This document shows positions 1-9,544 of a DNA stretch of 64,000 bases, in pieces; positions within the stretch are counted from its first letter, which is position 1, and each line of letters opens with the position of its first letter. The position numbers and the translations under genes were made by a program. Location: contig JAUCEF010000006.1 of assembly GCA_033558025.1 (NCBI GenBank), positions 62,001-126,000 on the forward strand. The letters run 5' to 3'. The notes beneath the pieces were generated by a model. It did not search any database and was not told where the DNA came from. It was given only the letters and a program-made list of their open reading frames with translations. This DNA comes from Phytophthora sp. 'mugwort' (lineage: Eukaryota; Oomycota; Peronosporomycetes; Peronosporales; Peronosporaceae).

Positions 1-2986
1 CGTTTTGTGGTGGATATGCGCAGAGCACTTAGATCCAAACCTCAGGATGTGTGAGACGCCTGGGACCTTCCCATTTAGAGCTTCTAGCGGTGTTTTAAAA
101 TCGGGGTTGGCGCGGGTAGGAAGTCGATTTCAGATGTAGCTCGCATAGCGTACAGCGTCGCCCCAGAAACGTTTTGGGAGATTCGCTGCCCATAGCATCG
201 CGCACGCAGAGTCCATCCGGATAAGATGAAATCTTTCAGCTTTACCGTTGGATGCGGAGGTAGCCGTCTCACTATGCTGATGGAGAACACCGATCTTGAA
301 GGAAGCGCTTGAGACTTCCGTTGATGAATTCTCCACCCCCGTCGCTGTGAATTTATCGTACCTTCGTGTTGTACTGCGTCGTTGAACACGCGGATGAGAT
401 CCGAGGCTTCGTCCTTTTTACGGAGCAAGTGAATATGGTTGTAGGTTGAGCCGTAGTCAACCGTCGTCAGAATGTGGATGTATCCGTCCCGGTCCGGGTC
501 AAGGTCAGTTTCTCCATGCCAATAGTAGCACGACATCTGTAGGTACGGACGTAGAAGAATCTTGAGTAGGCTGACTTTGACGCAACTGCTTCGCCTCAGG
601 ACAATGCAGAAGTGGCCGTTTCGATTTGAGAGGCGAAGTCCGTCAACCAGACCTTTGTCGACCATCCGAAGGAGGTCTTGATAGTTGATGTGACCCAGTT
701 TTTCATGCCACGTTTGGAGAGTGCCTTTACGAACTTGGGCAAAGTGTGATTCAGCATAGCCTCGGATGGCATCGAGCTTCTATAGCTTGTCGTCACTCGA
801 TGCGGTAGCCACTGTAAGGATGTGGTTTGCAAATACGACACATTTTACATCGGTTACGTATGGGTAGAACCTTTGGTCCCGACATAATCGATATACGCAC
901 AGTCTGGTGCAGACGTAAAGTTTCTATCGTCCAAGGCAAAGGTCACGGGTTCGAGTCCCATCGATAACACATTTTATTTTGCATAGTTTGCATAAATTGC
1001 ACATAAGGAGGCGCCGCGCGACACCACGACATCTTCCAAGGATCACGTATGTGAACTACACTCATGGTACACGCAATCATTATCATGATGACGAAACCAG
1101 AGAATGTCCCAGAGTCTCCAGCCAATCAGATAGTCAATAGAGTGTGACGTGTAGGTTTGCATGTGATGTAGAGGAATGGTTGGTCACCGTGCGGAGAATA
1201 TCCAGCGTGGCACAAAGGACACACAAGAGCCTCCATGGCGGCTTAGATATAGCGCTAGCGAACTAAGGACCGCCCAAAATGAATCACTTCCAAATTTCCT
1301 TCCTACTCGACAACTCCTTCTCCTTCTCCTCCGCCCCACATCATTACAGCCACTGTACCTCCCGACGAGTTCATGATTGTGCAGTTGGAGCCGAATAGAC
1401 AGGATAGCCCATTTTTGACGAGCTTGTGTACGGAGATGAGGTTTCTGCTTAAGCCAGGCGAAAAGTACACATCGGTTAGCAGAATATCCTTCGGTCGCCC
1501 CTGGACGAGTGTTGTCACCACGCAGTTTCCCTTCTCCATAGCCTCGATGCAGTCACCATTGGCCACTCGAATAACAAGTTGAGCAGGTTTAGTGCCGAAG
1601 AGGATGCTGCGATCACTGCACATGTGGTGCGTTGCACCGGAGTCAAGAAGTCAGGTACTGCTCACACTATTTAAGTTGACGAAGCAGAATGGCCACATCT
1701 GTCGAGTGTCCACACTTCACCTTCGTCGTCACTTCTACCATTTTCACCGTCGCTGTCAGCAACTTCGGCTGCATGTGCGACTCCCTGTGCCAATTCCTTA
1801 GCTTTAGCAACGGGTGGGCACACGATCATCTTGTGCTCCTTTCCGCATACATAATACTTCAGCGGCATTAGGTGGGCACTGGCAATATTTCCTTCGCCGT
1901 CAATTTGGCGAGTTGCGGCTTCATTGAAGGTATTTCTACTGCGATGATTAGGGCCGGGTTCTGCTCTCGAATGTCGATCCCGATGGGCGGCGAGCAGCGT
2001 AGCGTCTCCCGTTCCCGCGAAGTCGGTAGAGCAGGTTCAAGGCTTTGTCAGCTTCTTCAATCTTGCCGCTGTTTCTGACGTCAACGCTCGGTTGTAGAAC
2101 AGGAGCGAGTTCAGGGCAGGAATTGTAACAGAACACTTGCAAGAGAAGCAAGCTCTGTTCGCCCTCCATCAAACCTTCGATAAACTTCAGATATTCCAAG
2201 TAAATCACTCCATGTATGTCCACCTCGTTTGTAACACTTGCTCCGGTCGCTTAGTTCCAGCTGAGTTAGTCGACATCCAAACTCAGATAGTAAGGTGGCT
2301 TTCAACTGTGAAAAACTCATCGAGTTTCCGTCGTGCTTTTGCTTCCACTCAGAGCTTTTCTTGTGGAAGTACCTTGAAGCCTTGCCGTCCAGGAAATTCA
2401 CGAGCAGGGAAGCCTTTAACTCGTCCGTCCAGGTTGAGCCGTTGACAAGCGACTCAGTATAGATGGCGTGCTCGTACTCCTTTAGAAAATGCTCGAATCC
2501 AGCACTGAGGCTTGGGTAGACTTCTGCTCTGTCAAACTTCTTGCAGTTAGACGTTGGATAGCTTGAGGCTGGTACACTTGAATAGTAGATGAAAGGTTGT
2601 AGAATGAACTGAGAATTAAAAAGGAAAGTAAGCCCGCGGGTGAACGAGCGGCTGTTTCGTAACTCCTCCGACGCCGCTAGTTGCGAAACCTCCGCCGTTG
2701 CTTCTTGTGATGCCGTGCTGTTCTCGTCGGTTGGTCCCTTTTCCAATACGCACAGGCACCAAATCGGCTGTAGTGGTGGTGAGCATAAAATTCCACATCC
2801 AGCATTGACTTGCCATTCTCCTGCTGGTTTGCAAATAATATAGTTCCACTGAAAGTTCCAGAAAAGCAGAGCTCTGTATGTCCTCAGTGCTCTAACCAAT
2901 ACACGTGGAAGAAAGATGTCTGCACGCAATGCTATTGAGATCTTCCTCACATTCCAGAACATACGACAAACACTGTTACGACCCAC
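1..2986 (-). mobile_element. Decayed Ty1/Copia retrotransposon, open at the window edge
   Basis: Read on the minus strand, fragments follow Copia gag-pol order. About 2530-2110 is a gag (UBN2-like) region containing YPSLSAGFEHFLKEYEHA. A degraded zinc-knuckle-like stretch lies near 1868-1780. A protease-region remnant follows at 1623-1303. Near 720-660 is a GAG-pre-integrase motif, TWHEKLGHINYQDLLRMVDKG, split between frames. Integrase pieces are at about 600-130, including NGKAERF and LPKRFWGDAVRYASYI, and KTPLEALNGK plus VSHILRFG at about 100-30 run off base 1. Reading frame changes several times and stops interrupt it, so it cannot encode a working polyprotein. No reverse transcriptase or LTR is inside the window. 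About 850-1300 does not fit the element and looks inserted. Confidence 0.85.
880..968 (+). repeat. tRNA-like SINE head or tRNA pseudogene inside the Copia element
   Basis: A D-arm-like stretch (GCACAGTCTGGTGCAG, 897-912) is followed by GGTCACGGGTTCGAGTCCC (941-959), a textbook T-arm and pol III B box, then CGATAAC. The T-stem is ACGGG against CCCAT with one mismatch. The 5' acceptor strand does not pair with CGATAAC and the D-to-T distance is about 9 nt too long for a normal tRNA. It therefore resembles the promoter head of a tRNA-derived SINE more than a working tRNA. It sits in the block that interrupts the Copia remnant between the protease and GAG-pre-integrase regions. The 3' end of the insertion is not clear, probably between 1125 and 1350. 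Confidence 0.5.
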
Positions 2987-3145
2987 ACACTACGGCGCGA
3001 CCTCCACTGCGATAGTGGCATGAACGTAGTTTACTCAGAAGGGATATGGACAAAAACGCACAGTTACATGACTCTCTTTTCGGAATATGTACAGTACTGG
3101 ATGACATCGTGGTAAGAAACAACTAACACATAGCGAAGGTTTGTG

Positions 3146-4336
3146 TCAGCCGAAGTACTTCAAGATGTGGTCTCTGTTTACGTACAAATACTCTTTGATA
3201 CGATCACGTTGAGCCGCAGCGTCTTCTTCTATGCTTTCATCCAGATCGGAAATTTCCGAGTCCGAGTCCACATCTTCCTCGTCCGTATCGTCCCCCAACG
3301 AAGTGTCTACCTCAACCAGATCGTCCAGATCCACTAGCACATTATGCAGCACGATCGCTGCCGAGATAATTTGTGCCATTTGCATCGTCGCTGCGTCTCC
3401 ATCCTCCGTCCTTTGATCCAGCGGCGACTGGAGGATACGAAACCGGTTCTTGACCATCTCCCCCGTCCTCTTCACTACTCGCTGTGTTGTCGCCTGTAGA
3501 TAATTAAACAACTTCTCAGCGGCCGACAAAGTATTCGTAACCGGATACGGCACGACCACATGCTTCGATGACGAATACCCTGCATGACCGACAATGTGTT
3601 TCCCTTCCGGAAGAATATCGACCAGATGTCTGCCAAACCGCGAATACCTGAGCGTTTCCTTGTCTGTAATCCCCCCAGGTCGGACATCCATCGACCTTAC
3701 TCTGTACTGGGCGTCCACCACTAATTGCACATTCTCCGCTGGGTAGTGTTTGTGGCAGAACCATCCTTGCCACTGCCTTGGTCTCTCAATTTCCACAAGC
3801 ATCCCGCCAATGGCCAAGCAGCAGTTCGGATAGCCGCAGATGGCCTCAAACCCGTCGCTGAGTCTGCCCCAACCCTCGTCCGACACGGGGAAAGTGAAGT
3901 ACTCGGTCTTCACCGCGTTGCTCAGCAGGACGTCCACTACCTGCCACACATAGCGAGACGCGGCACTCGTCGTGATGGCGAAGGTCTCTGCTGCCTGTTC
4001 CAGGCCACTGCAATGCGTCAAATAATAGACAGCGACCGCCACTCGGTCCCGCAATTGGGACGGGGATTTAGCGTCAATGGGGTGATGAACTCCCGCCCAG
4101 TGACGAGCTATTAGTGCGCAGATCCAGTCGAAAGACGAGCGCCGCATGGCAAACGTCCTTTTGAATGTAATTTCGTCTGGAAGCAGCGACAGCCGACGTC
4201 GTTTTGCAGCGCGCTCGGTTACTGAGTCGAATCGCAAGACGGAGGCGACAGCTGCAGACACCGCGGTCTCTACGGCTACAAGTGCCACGACTCGCTTGGG
4301 ATCGTCCATGCTTGTGTTCTGATTTGTGATCGTCAT
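3146..4336 (-). CDS. PIF/Harbinger (HARBI1-like, DDE_Tnp_4) transposase-derived protein, catalytically degenerate
   Basis: A single-exon 396-aa ORF starting at ATG 4336 (a second in-frame ATG is at 4309). The fold of DDE_Tnp_4 nucleases is recognisable: a helical N-terminus with a CSGLEQAAETFAIT region, then CLAIGGMLVEI, RPGGITDKETLRYS, GHAGYSSSKHVVVPYP, RVVKRTGEMVKNRFRIL and an ALHN-like IVLHNVLVD near the end. Active relatives have an Asp where this has AIGGM (Asp to Gly), an Asp where this has GHAGY, and the catalytic Glu where this has VKRT. Only the Asp in GGITD remains, so cleavage activity is unlikely. The C-terminus is very acidic (about 30 Asp/Glu). The ORF has no internal stops, which suggests either recent loss or domestication. 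Its start codon is 90 bp from that of ELP2 on the other strand. HARBI1 similarity comes from motif recall, not a search. Confidence 0.8.
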   Translation of the reverse strand: MTITNQNTSMDDPKRVVALVAVETAVSAAVASVLRFDSVTERAAKRRRLSLLPDEITFKRTFAMRRSSFDWICALIARHWAGVHHPIDAKSPSQLRDRVAVAVYYLTHCSGLEQAAETFAITTSAASRYVWQVVDVLLSNAVKTEYFTFPVSDEGWGRLSDGFEAICGYPNCCLAIGGMLVEIERPRQWQGWFCHKHYPAENVQLVVDAQYRVRSMDVRPGGITDKETLRYSRFGRHLVDILPEGKHIVGHAGYSSSKHVVVPYPVTNTLSAAEKLFNYLQATTQRVVKRTGEMVKNRFRILQSPLDQRTEDGDAATMQMAQIISAAIVLHNVLVDLDDLVEVDTSLGDDTDEEDVDSDSEISDLDESIEEDAAAQRDRIKEYLYVNRDHILKYFG

Positions 4337-4426
4337 GTACACAATATTCCCACAAACGGGACTATAATTATATAGGTACCCATCCTGGACTATAATTATA
4401 TGATTTCGTACAGTTTTTAGGTGACG
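4337..4426. promoter_or_regulatory. Short bidirectional intergenic region with paired TATA-rich repeats
   Basis: Ninety bases separate the Harbinger-type ORF start and the ELP2 start. They contain two identical 15-mers, GGACTATAATTATAT, at 4359-4373 and 4387-4401, 28 bp apart. Placement suggests core promoter elements for one or both genes. No promoter experiment supports this. Confidence 0.45.
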
Positions 4427-6892
4427 ATGGTGCAGGCGAAGCTGGCGCACGTGGCTGTGGGCTGCAACGCCGCTACGAACGCGCTGGCTGTGGCTGTAAA
4501 TGGAGCGTCCTCTCTGTCTGCGTCTTGCAACTATTGTGGCGTGTTTGTATCCAGGAACTCGGTGTGTCTGCTGAGCAGCAGCGTTGGAAGCGACGCGCAC
4601 TCCGCTCCACTGAAGGTCGTGGAGACTCTGACGCACCACGAGGCGACCGCTAACGCCACAAGACTCACGACTGTCCGATTGCAGAGTGATGGACAATCGG
4701 GTACTATCAAGATACTGGCAGGAGACTCGGAAGGGCGCGTATTCCTGTGGACGAGGAGCGCGGGAGGACATTGGGCGGTGCAGAAGCTGCCGAGCGACGA
4801 GCAGATGCTCCTGACCGTGGCGGTGGCTGCGGTGGCCATTGCGAAGACCAGGCGAAGGATACTTTACGTCGTGGCGTTCTCGGACGGGACGTTAGCGGTA
4901 TATGGAGAGAGCGATAGGAACGGGATGAAGCTGTTGAGTCGACTGGAGCTTGGGGCGAAGAGCATCATGGAAGCAATAGAAGTGACGGTGGTGAAGAGCG
5001 GAGACGACAGGGAACAGAATGTGCTGCTAGCGACGGGCGGAGTGGACGGGAAAGTGCATTTGTTTGAGGTGGCCGGTGGAGAGAATGAGGTCGTCAAAGT
5101 ACTGGAGCTCGAGGGACATAAAGACTGGATTCGTAGTCTAGCTTTTGATCGACAGAGCACAGAGGCTGGAGACGTAGTGATGCTGGCGTCAGCGTCACAG
5201 GATCAACGGATTCGACTGTGGAAGATTACTACTCGCTCGAAGGTTGGTGATACTGGTGAAGCGAGTGCTGGGGAAGTGAAGGATAAATTCTTAGCGCATG
5301 GACGCCGTTGGACGTACACTGTGAGTTTTAATGCTCTGTTGTTCGGTCACGAAGACTGGGTGACGTCCGTTCACTGGATGCAGGTGGAGAATGAAGCCGC
5401 ATTGCTCTCATCGTCTATGGACAACACGCTCATTGTGTGGACGAAGGCAGCAGATGCCCGAGGGTCGTGGTCGCCTACGCTTCGCGTCGGTGAAATGGGT
5501 GGCAATGGTCTTTTGTCGGCAGGTGCACTGCCCACATGTGACGGACGATTGAACCTGATGTCGCTTGGTTTTGCTGGACAACTGGAGCGCTGGGAGCAGC
5601 AGCCAGCACCGTCGAACCTGTTTCTGCCAGCAATTTCAGTTAATGGTCATTGTGCTGAGGTGACGGATCTCTCGTGGTCACCGCATGGAGATTACTTGGC
5701 GTCTGTTTCACTTGATCAGACAGCACGTGTTCTGGCACCTTTTACGTTAACCGGAAATTCATTTAAACGCACAACAGAATGGTACGAAATTTCGCGAGCT
5801 CAAGTGCACGGATACGACCTCAACTGCGGGTGTTTTTTGTTAGGAGAACGACCAAAGAACGACCAGTTTATCAGCGGTGCCGACGAGAAGATTTTGCGCG
5901 TGTTTAAAGCTCCTGACAAGGTGAATCAACTAGTAAAACATATGAAGCTTTCTGGGGATGGCAATGAGGCAAACACAGAGGTGCTACCAGGCGCAGTATT
6001 GGAAGGACGGACGGTGCAACACGCGTACCTTCCAGAGCTGAGTCTGACGAACAAGGCCGCTCAAGTTAAATTCTCTACTATTGAAACTGGAGATGGCTAT
6101 GCCAAGTTAAACAAGTCGGTATCGTTACCGGTAGGAGATAGACTTGGTCGCAAGACGCTTTGGCCCGAACAGTGCAAACTTTATGGTCACGGCAATGAAC
6201 TGCTCAGTGTGACGTCGTCACATGCTGGAGATTTGATCGCGTCGGCGTGTAAGGCACGTGAAGAACGGTATGCGGCAGTGCGTCTCTGGAATACGACAGA
6301 TTGGAGTGAGGCGCAACTACCGCTAGAAGGCCACAAAAGCTCCGTTGTGCAATTGGCTTTCTCACCGAATGATCAGTTGCTGCTTTCAGTATCCAGAGAT
6401 CGACAGTTTTGCTTGTATGAGCGTGAAACGAGTCCGGACGGACAGTTCGCGCTTGTGGAATGTGTGAAAGCGCACAGACGCATTATCTGGAGCTGCTCCT
6501 GGTCGCCAGACTCGAACATGTTCGCTCTAGGGTCTCGAGACCAGTCGATTTCACTCTGGAATCAAGTTGGAGGGAAATGGGCGCAGGCTTGTGAGCTTGT
6601 TACGTTTGAAACTGCTGTCACGGCTGTGGCGTTTTCACCGAGGCTGATGGAATCTACTGCGTATTTCCTAGCGGTGGGGCTTGAAACAGGAGCTATCCGA
6701 TTCTTTACCGTCGCACAAGATGACAAAGCTGCTGTTACTTCAGTGAACGGAGCTGGTGAAATCGATTGGGAACTCTCTGCATCTTCAGCCATTTCGCGTC
6801 TGGCGTGGAGTCCTGCAAAGCTTGACAACGAGTCTGTGCTTGCAGCAGCCAGCAATGACAACTCCGTGCGAGTTTACACACTTTTACTCTAG
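4427..6892 (+). CDS. ELP2: Elongator complex subunit ELP2 (WD40 protein)
   Basis: An intronless 821-aa protein. ELP2 is the double WD40-propeller subunit that scaffolds the catalytic Elp1-Elp2-Elp3 core of Elongator, which makes the cm5/mcm5 modification of wobble uridine in tRNA. Repeat motifs seen include GHKDWIRSLAF with LASASQDQRIRLWK, GHEDWVTSVHW with SSSMDNTLIVW, NGHCAEVTDLSWSPHGDYLA, LYGHGNELLSV, GHKSSVVQLAFSPNDQLLLS and HRRIIWSCSWSPDS. Length and motif order match ELP2 across eukaryotes. The frame is open from GTG at 4421 but the first ATG is 4427. It is convergent with the first channel gene, whose stop lies only 53 bp downstream. Confidence 0.95.
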   Translation: MVQAKLAHVAVGCNAATNALAVAVNGASSLSASCNYCGVFVSRNSVCLLSSSVGSDAHSAPLKVVETLTHHEATANATRLTTVRLQSDGQSGTIKILAGDSEGRVFLWTRSAGGHWAVQKLPSDEQMLLTVAVAAVAIAKTRRRILYVVAFSDGTLAVYGESDRNGMKLLSRLELGAKSIMEAIEVTVVKSGDDREQNVLLATGGVDGKVHLFEVAGGENEVVKVLELEGHKDWIRSLAFDRQSTEAGDVVMLASASQDQRIRLWKITTRSKVGDTGEASAGEVKDKFLAHGRRWTYTVSFNALLFGHEDWVTSVHWMQVENEAALLSSSMDNTLIVWTKAADARGSWSPTLRVGEMGGNGLLSAGALPTCDGRLNLMSLGFAGQLERWEQQPAPSNLFLPAISVNGHCAEVTDLSWSPHGDYLASVSLDQTARVLAPFTLTGNSFKRTTEWYEISRAQVHGYDLNCGCFLLGERPKNDQFISGADEKILRVFKAPDKVNQLVKHMKLSGDGNEANTEVLPGAVLEGRTVQHAYLPELSLTNKAAQVKFSTIETGDGYAKLNKSVSLPVGDRLGRKTLWPEQCKLYGHGNELLSVTSSHAGDLIASACKAREERYAAVRLWNTTDWSEAQLPLEGHKSSVVQLAFSPNDQLLLSVSRDRQFCLYERETSPDGQFALVECVKAHRRIIWSCSWSPDSNMFALGSRDQSISLWNQVGGKWAQACELVTFETAVTAVAFSPRLMESTAYFLAVGLETGAIRFFTVAQDDKAAVTSVNGAGEIDWELSASSAISRLAWSPAKLDNESVLAAASNDNSVRVYTLLL

Positions 6893-6945
6893 GAATTCGC
6901 ACGAGTTTTCATACATAGACAACCTACCGTTACGCAAGACGTCAT

Positions 6946-9207
6946 TTACTCAACAGATATCGACAAAAATGCACAACCACACAAGCAATGGCCAACCCTC
7001 GATTGCATTTGCTTAAATTTAGTGATCTCGCTTTCGAGAATTTCGGCTTGGGTGGGGTACAGATCTTTGACATAGTCAAGATCTTGGCGACAAAGCACAT
7101 GGACTTGAACCCAAGTAAGTGCCACCGTCGTCGCTGACCGCTTTGTGTGCTGCAGCAAGGCCATTTCACCGAAATAGTCTCCCTTGCGAAGAATATGTAT
7201 GATCTGAAGTACCTCTGAGTTGGGATCTAGCACTCCGACAGAGCCCTTGGACCCGATAAACCCCATCCAGTCTCCGACTTCGCCCTTCCGAACCAACACG
7301 TCGTCTTGCATATAAATGACAGTACGCAAGTGTAGAATGAGAACTTCAATCACAGCTGGCGCGAGGGTTTTAGCAGACAGGAAGGGGATCCGTTTGAGCA
7401 TATCTCGGTACAATTGGAATTTGACTTCGCAGATCAGAGCAGGCGACAATTCGTTGATAAAGGAATCAGCGTCACCACTGACACTTTTCGTTTCTCGCCA
7501 AAGGTTATCGTAATATCCTCGAATACGCTTCGAAAGCTCGTCGGGGATACCAAGGAATCGACAACGTTCTAAGGTCGTAATGATCTTTTTACTGTACGCA
7601 GCCTCGTTTTCATCGATTGATGCGATTAAAGCGGCAACAGCGCCAAAGACGCTGGCTTGGAGGATGTTTCCGACCAACATAAAGCAAGCAACTGAGATCT
7701 GCTCGGCCGCTGTATACATGACTGGAGGACTGGCGTTTACAGATCCAATCACGAGCGACCAGCAGAGTGTGTACTCGTCAAATAGCGAATGCGGTACAAA
7801 TGAACCTTCACTCCAATGAGAGCGCCACACAACAGCTACCCAGCTCCAATAACACGTTAAGAGATGGGAAATCGTAAGGACGAGGCCAAGCAGCAAGAAG
7901 AAGCGAACAATCCCAGCTTTTCTAGCGGAATGGAGGCGGTGAGCGAGATGGCTCACTTTAGCTAATCGAAAGATTTTTAAGAAACCGAGCACATCACTAT
8001 GATCGGGATCTGCAAAGAGCTCGAATGGAAACCAACTCAAAAAATCGGGAAGCGCCCAGCCGCTTGTCAGATAATTCATTGCTGTTCGTTGAGGACCCGA
8101 GATGAGGTTGCCATGCTCGTCCATATACGACGAGAACATTCGGACGAAAAAATCCACCACAAAGACCGCAGACTCGGAGATGCTGTAATAATCGAGAAAT
8201 GTCCAGCTAAAGTCAAAGCCGAGAGAAAGTGGCGTAAAGACAAGATCAAGCACGATCATAGTAATAACCACCAAATCCCAGGGCGTACGGTACGGCGAAT
8301 CGTGGCGTAGTGTAAATGCGTGAAGTTCTCCTTCAATCTTCCGGGCAGACATAATCTCTTCGGCCGATACACCTGAAGCTCGTCGCTCTTCGACTCCTGA
8401 TAAATTACTCTTTTGGCTGATGGCAGCACTCTGTGACTGGACTAAATTGATGGAACTAACGGAGAAGCGACGACAGACTGCCTCATCGTCGCTAGAGTTC
8501 TCCGTAGGCTTGTGTGCCTTACTGAACGGGAAGATTTTCTTGATACGGCTTGGTATTGGCGACCACAACTTGGTCAATACATGACTTTCCTTCTTTTGTG
8601 TCGGATTGGATTTGTTTGCCTCGATTTTCTCGAGCCATTGGGCAGATAAAGTCGCATCCGGGACAGCGAGAAGAAGACTTCCTTTTTTCTCTGGATTTGG
8701 AGGGTATATCGAGGTAGATTCTGAATAAAGACGTGTCAAGTCAAGGTCGGATGCTGTGGTAGTAACTTCTGGCGCGTCATTGGACACGAATCTCAACGGA
8801 TCGAGTCCTGTCGCAGTCCCTAGAGCGGGACCCTTAGCAAAGAGATGATAACTCAACGGTGAAGCGTTCTCACTCAAACTTCGGTTCTTGCTCTTCGCGA
8901 CCGTCATCTGCAAGACAAAACCAAGTAATACGAAGGAGAAAACTGAGTATGAAGTTTACTATGGAGACAGAATGGGGACTTTGGAACTCACTTGGAGTTG
9001 TCGATGTATGAGAGTGTTCAGTTCACGCAGCATTTGGTGAGATGTACGAATATCAACTTGCATCCGGTCCAGGCGTTCTTCCAGTCGGCTAAATTGATCT
9101 TGGCTGATGCAAGTGCAACTGGTACATTGATGTACTGTGAAGGAGGGGTTCAAATCATATCGTTGTTCCACAATCTGCGACAAAGCCTCGACAAATGTGC
9201 TCTCCAT
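6946..9207 (-). CDS. Cyclic-nucleotide-gated cation channel, tandem copy A
   Basis: Predicted join: 9207-8992 (72 codons) and 8907-6946, with an 84-bp intron (8991-8908, GTGAGT...TTGCAG). The product is 725 aa. Exon 1 is a short Leu/Arg-rich, probably coiled-coil segment. Exon 2 carries a disordered Ser-rich N-terminus, six membrane segments (the first after DSPYRTPWDLVV, the last NILQASVFGAVAALIA), a C-linker (IRGYYDNLWRETKSV) and a C-terminal cNMP-binding domain with the phosphate-binding cassette YFGEMALLQHTKRSATTVAL, including the conserved Glu and Arg. The S4 (FLKIFRLAKVSHLAHRLHSARK) has few regular charges. The filter region reads WSLVIGSVNASPP, not the TIGETPPP of animal CNG or GYG of potassium channels, so selectivity cannot be predicted. 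Exon phase and splice sites are shared with copies B and C. Confidence 0.9.
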
Positions 9208-9544
9208 AATGCCAGGCTAATAGTGAAAGCGTAGATGTCGTGCACCTCAGGAAGTCGGTTATATTTCGATGGCAAGCAGTTGAAACCAAGACATCAATGC
9301 CACAAATAGTTTGGTTTTGACCCAAAATGGTGTATATGGATTTGCAATTTTCTGGTCATCTAAGTTGATGAACATTTGGAGGCTCATACGTACAATGAAT
9401 ACGTTCTTCAGACATCATTCCCTTTCGGTCATCTATGTACTACTTGACGTAGTTTGATGGCGCAACTAATGATGCCCTATTAACTGGTAACGCTTGTATT
9501 TATCTACATGTAGTAAAACTTCCTCGTTATTAAAGACTCTGCGT
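9208..9544. other. Intergenic region between channel copies A and B
   Basis: These 337 bp hold the 5' flank of copy A and the 3' flank of copy B, both on the minus strand. It is AT-rich. I see no ORF, RNA gene or recognisable repeat in it. Confidence 0.6.

Noticed and set aside
941..968. A working tRNA gene
   Set aside because: The T-arm and B box are good, but the acceptor strands do not pair and the D-to-T distance is too long.
4309..4771. Antisense ORF extending the Harbinger frame upstream through the ELP2 5' region
   Set aside because: The 145 codons upstream of 4336 lie antisense to ELP2 and carry no transposase motif; the first ATG of the recognisable protein is at 4336, so the extension is treated as chance.
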